Assembly (NCBI GenBank): GCA_007128675.1
Contig: SKWY01000137.1
Location: 1 to 7,532 of the forward strand
Source of the DNA: Deltaproteobacteria bacterium
GTDB taxonomy: Bacteria > Myxococcota > Myxococcia > SLRQ01
DNA: 7,532 nt
Direction of reading: 5' to 3'
Below, piece after piece: positions 6,868-7,532 of the stretch. The notes under the pieces are model-generated. The model did no database searches and was not told where the DNA came from. It saw only the letters and a program-made list of their open reading frames with translations. The position numbers and the translations under genes were made by a program. Every line of letters starts with the position of its first letter. Positions within the stretch are counted from its first letter, which is position 1.

Positions 6868-6883
6868 GTTCCGAACTCGGAAC
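6868..6883. promoter_or_regulatory. Perfect 7+7 dyad, candidate katG operator
   Basis: GTTCCGA-AC-TCGGAAC is a perfect palindrome with 7-bp arms and a 2-nt spacer. It overlaps the last 3 nt of the proposed -10 box and covers the expected transcription start upstream of katG, the usual place for a repressor site. The sequence does not match the Fur, PerR or OxyR consensus that I know, so the regulator is unknown. Confidence 0.45.
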
Positions 6884-6909
6884 AAAGTCCAAAGTGAACC
6901 AGCTGTCAA
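6881..6909 (-). promoter_or_regulatory. Sigma70-like promoter upstream of katG
   Basis: On the minus strand a perfect TTGACA (6909-6904) is followed after 17 nt by TTTGTT (6886-6881), a weak -10 with 3 of 6 matches. The start would be near 6874, giving a katG leader of about 180 nt. The ideal -35 and spacing with a poor -10 would fit a regulated promoter. It is unproven. Confidence 0.4.
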
Positions 6910-7532
6910 GAGAGGTCGAGCCCAATGGTTGTGCTGAAAGAGGTGTTCAACTGCCGGATCAACCATTTCAGTCTCGGCCTCGAGCGTGAAGATTGGGGCG
7001 CCCCATGCCACGCTTAGGACCGCCATCTGCACAATGTGCCGGCAGTCCTTTCTCATCCGCACCGAAAGGTTTTGTGAAACTACAACTTCATCTTAGATAA
7101 TTCTATCACGGTGAGAACCCTCGATACTATGCTGGATAGAGCACGGAAACACACACCAGTCCCGGGGATACGACCGAATGAGCTCAGATGCTGTGGGAGA
7201 ACTTCAGCCCACCGACCGGCGAAAGTGCTCGAGCACGCCGAGCCCTTCGGTCTAGGCGATCTCGCCGTCGTCATTGCTGGCCTGCGTTTCCGGTTCAATG
7301 AGCACGATGCCGATTCCCTGGTTTCGCTCGACTTTTTGGGACAGGACGCGTATGGCCTAGTTGCCGTTCCTCTTCCTTATGGACAGGTCGGTCAACTGCG
7401 CGCCGAACGCGACGAGGGCGGACATCACCCTGCGAGCTTTGTCCAGAGTAGGCTCGTAGCTCTTGGATTAGAGGATTCTAGCAAATCTCTTCATTGACGA
7501 AGCTTACATAGTACGTTGAGCATTGGCAAACG
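6910..7532. other. Right-end region with no confidently supported gene
   Basis: Open frames exist on both strands but none is recognisable. The longest is a plus-strand frame from GTG 7111 to 7497 (128 residues) with no RBS and no family I recognise. On the minus strand, 7464-7381 encodes ARRVMSALVAFGAQLTDL, loosely like the helix after the active site of small nucleotidyltransferases, but stops follow in all three minus frames and I treat it as at most a relic. An 8-bp inverted repeat AATGGTTG/CAACCATT spans 6924-6967. Confidence 0.4.
7072..7101 (+). promoter_or_regulatory. Candidate plus-strand promoter TTGTGA-18-GATAAT
   Basis: TTGTGA (7072-7077) and GATAAT (7096-7101, 5 of 6 consensus matches) are 18 nt apart in a locally AT-rich patch. 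A start near 7108 would lie only about 3 nt before GTG 7111, so any message for the 7111-7497 frame would be practically leaderless. This rests on matches alone. Confidence 0.3.

Noticed and set aside
6924..6967. 8-bp inverted repeat AATGGTTG/CAACCATT as a regulatory site
   Set aside because: The arms are 28 nt apart with no extension and no link to a promoter or gene start. It is plausible by chance.
6859..7062. 67-codon minus-strand frame upstream of katG
   Set aside because: No RBS and no recognisable product. It runs across the proposed katG promoter and dyad.

Overview
This is a GC-rich bacterial window with four protein-coding blocks and two gene-poor stretches. I see no tRNA, rRNA, CRISPR array or intact mobile element. 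The host cannot be named from the sequence. The repeat family of the surface protein and the GAF/PAS sensor style fit Myxococcota (deltaproteobacterial) or Planctomycetota genomes. Ordinary TGA stops end the repeat gene and katG, so the standard bacterial code is used.

Layout. (1) Positions 1-1739, minus strand: a cytosolic sensor protein with a GAF-GAF-PAS-PAS order that runs off the left edge. A single in-frame TGA at 350-348 interrupts it inside the first PAS domain. (2) Positions 1740-2310: divergent intergenic region. It holds the sensor RBS, a sequence that may be a dispersed repeat, an inverted repeat at 2032-2072, and a perfect TATAAT with an RBS for the next gene. (3) Positions 2311-4002, plus strand: a probable lipoprotein built from about 19 consecutive 24-residue L-domain/leucine-rich-like repeats with an Asn ladder and a two-cysteine C-terminal cap. 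(4) Positions 4003-4309: no supported gene, only small hairpins. (5) Positions 4310-4483, minus strand: the C-terminal piece of a CNT-family (NupC-type) nucleoside transporter, starting directly behind the katG stop codon and in the same frame. (6) Positions 4484-6694, minus strand: a full-length katG catalase-peroxidase with all catalytic residues, a GTG start and a good RBS. (7) Positions 6695-7532: a katG upstream region with a TTGACA promoter overlapped by a perfect dyad, then a right end with no confident gene.

The blocks do not form an obvious operon. The sensor and the repeat lipoprotein are divergent, and the lipoprotein and katG are convergent. KatG removes peroxide in the cytoplasm, and the dyad over its promoter suggests repressor control. 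The truncated transporter, the nonsense codon in the sensor and the weak remnants at the right end suggest a region that has been rearranged and is decaying. I found no convincing new multi-gene system. The best leads are the sensor stop codon, the katG/nupC junction, the katG operator and the regular repeat protein.
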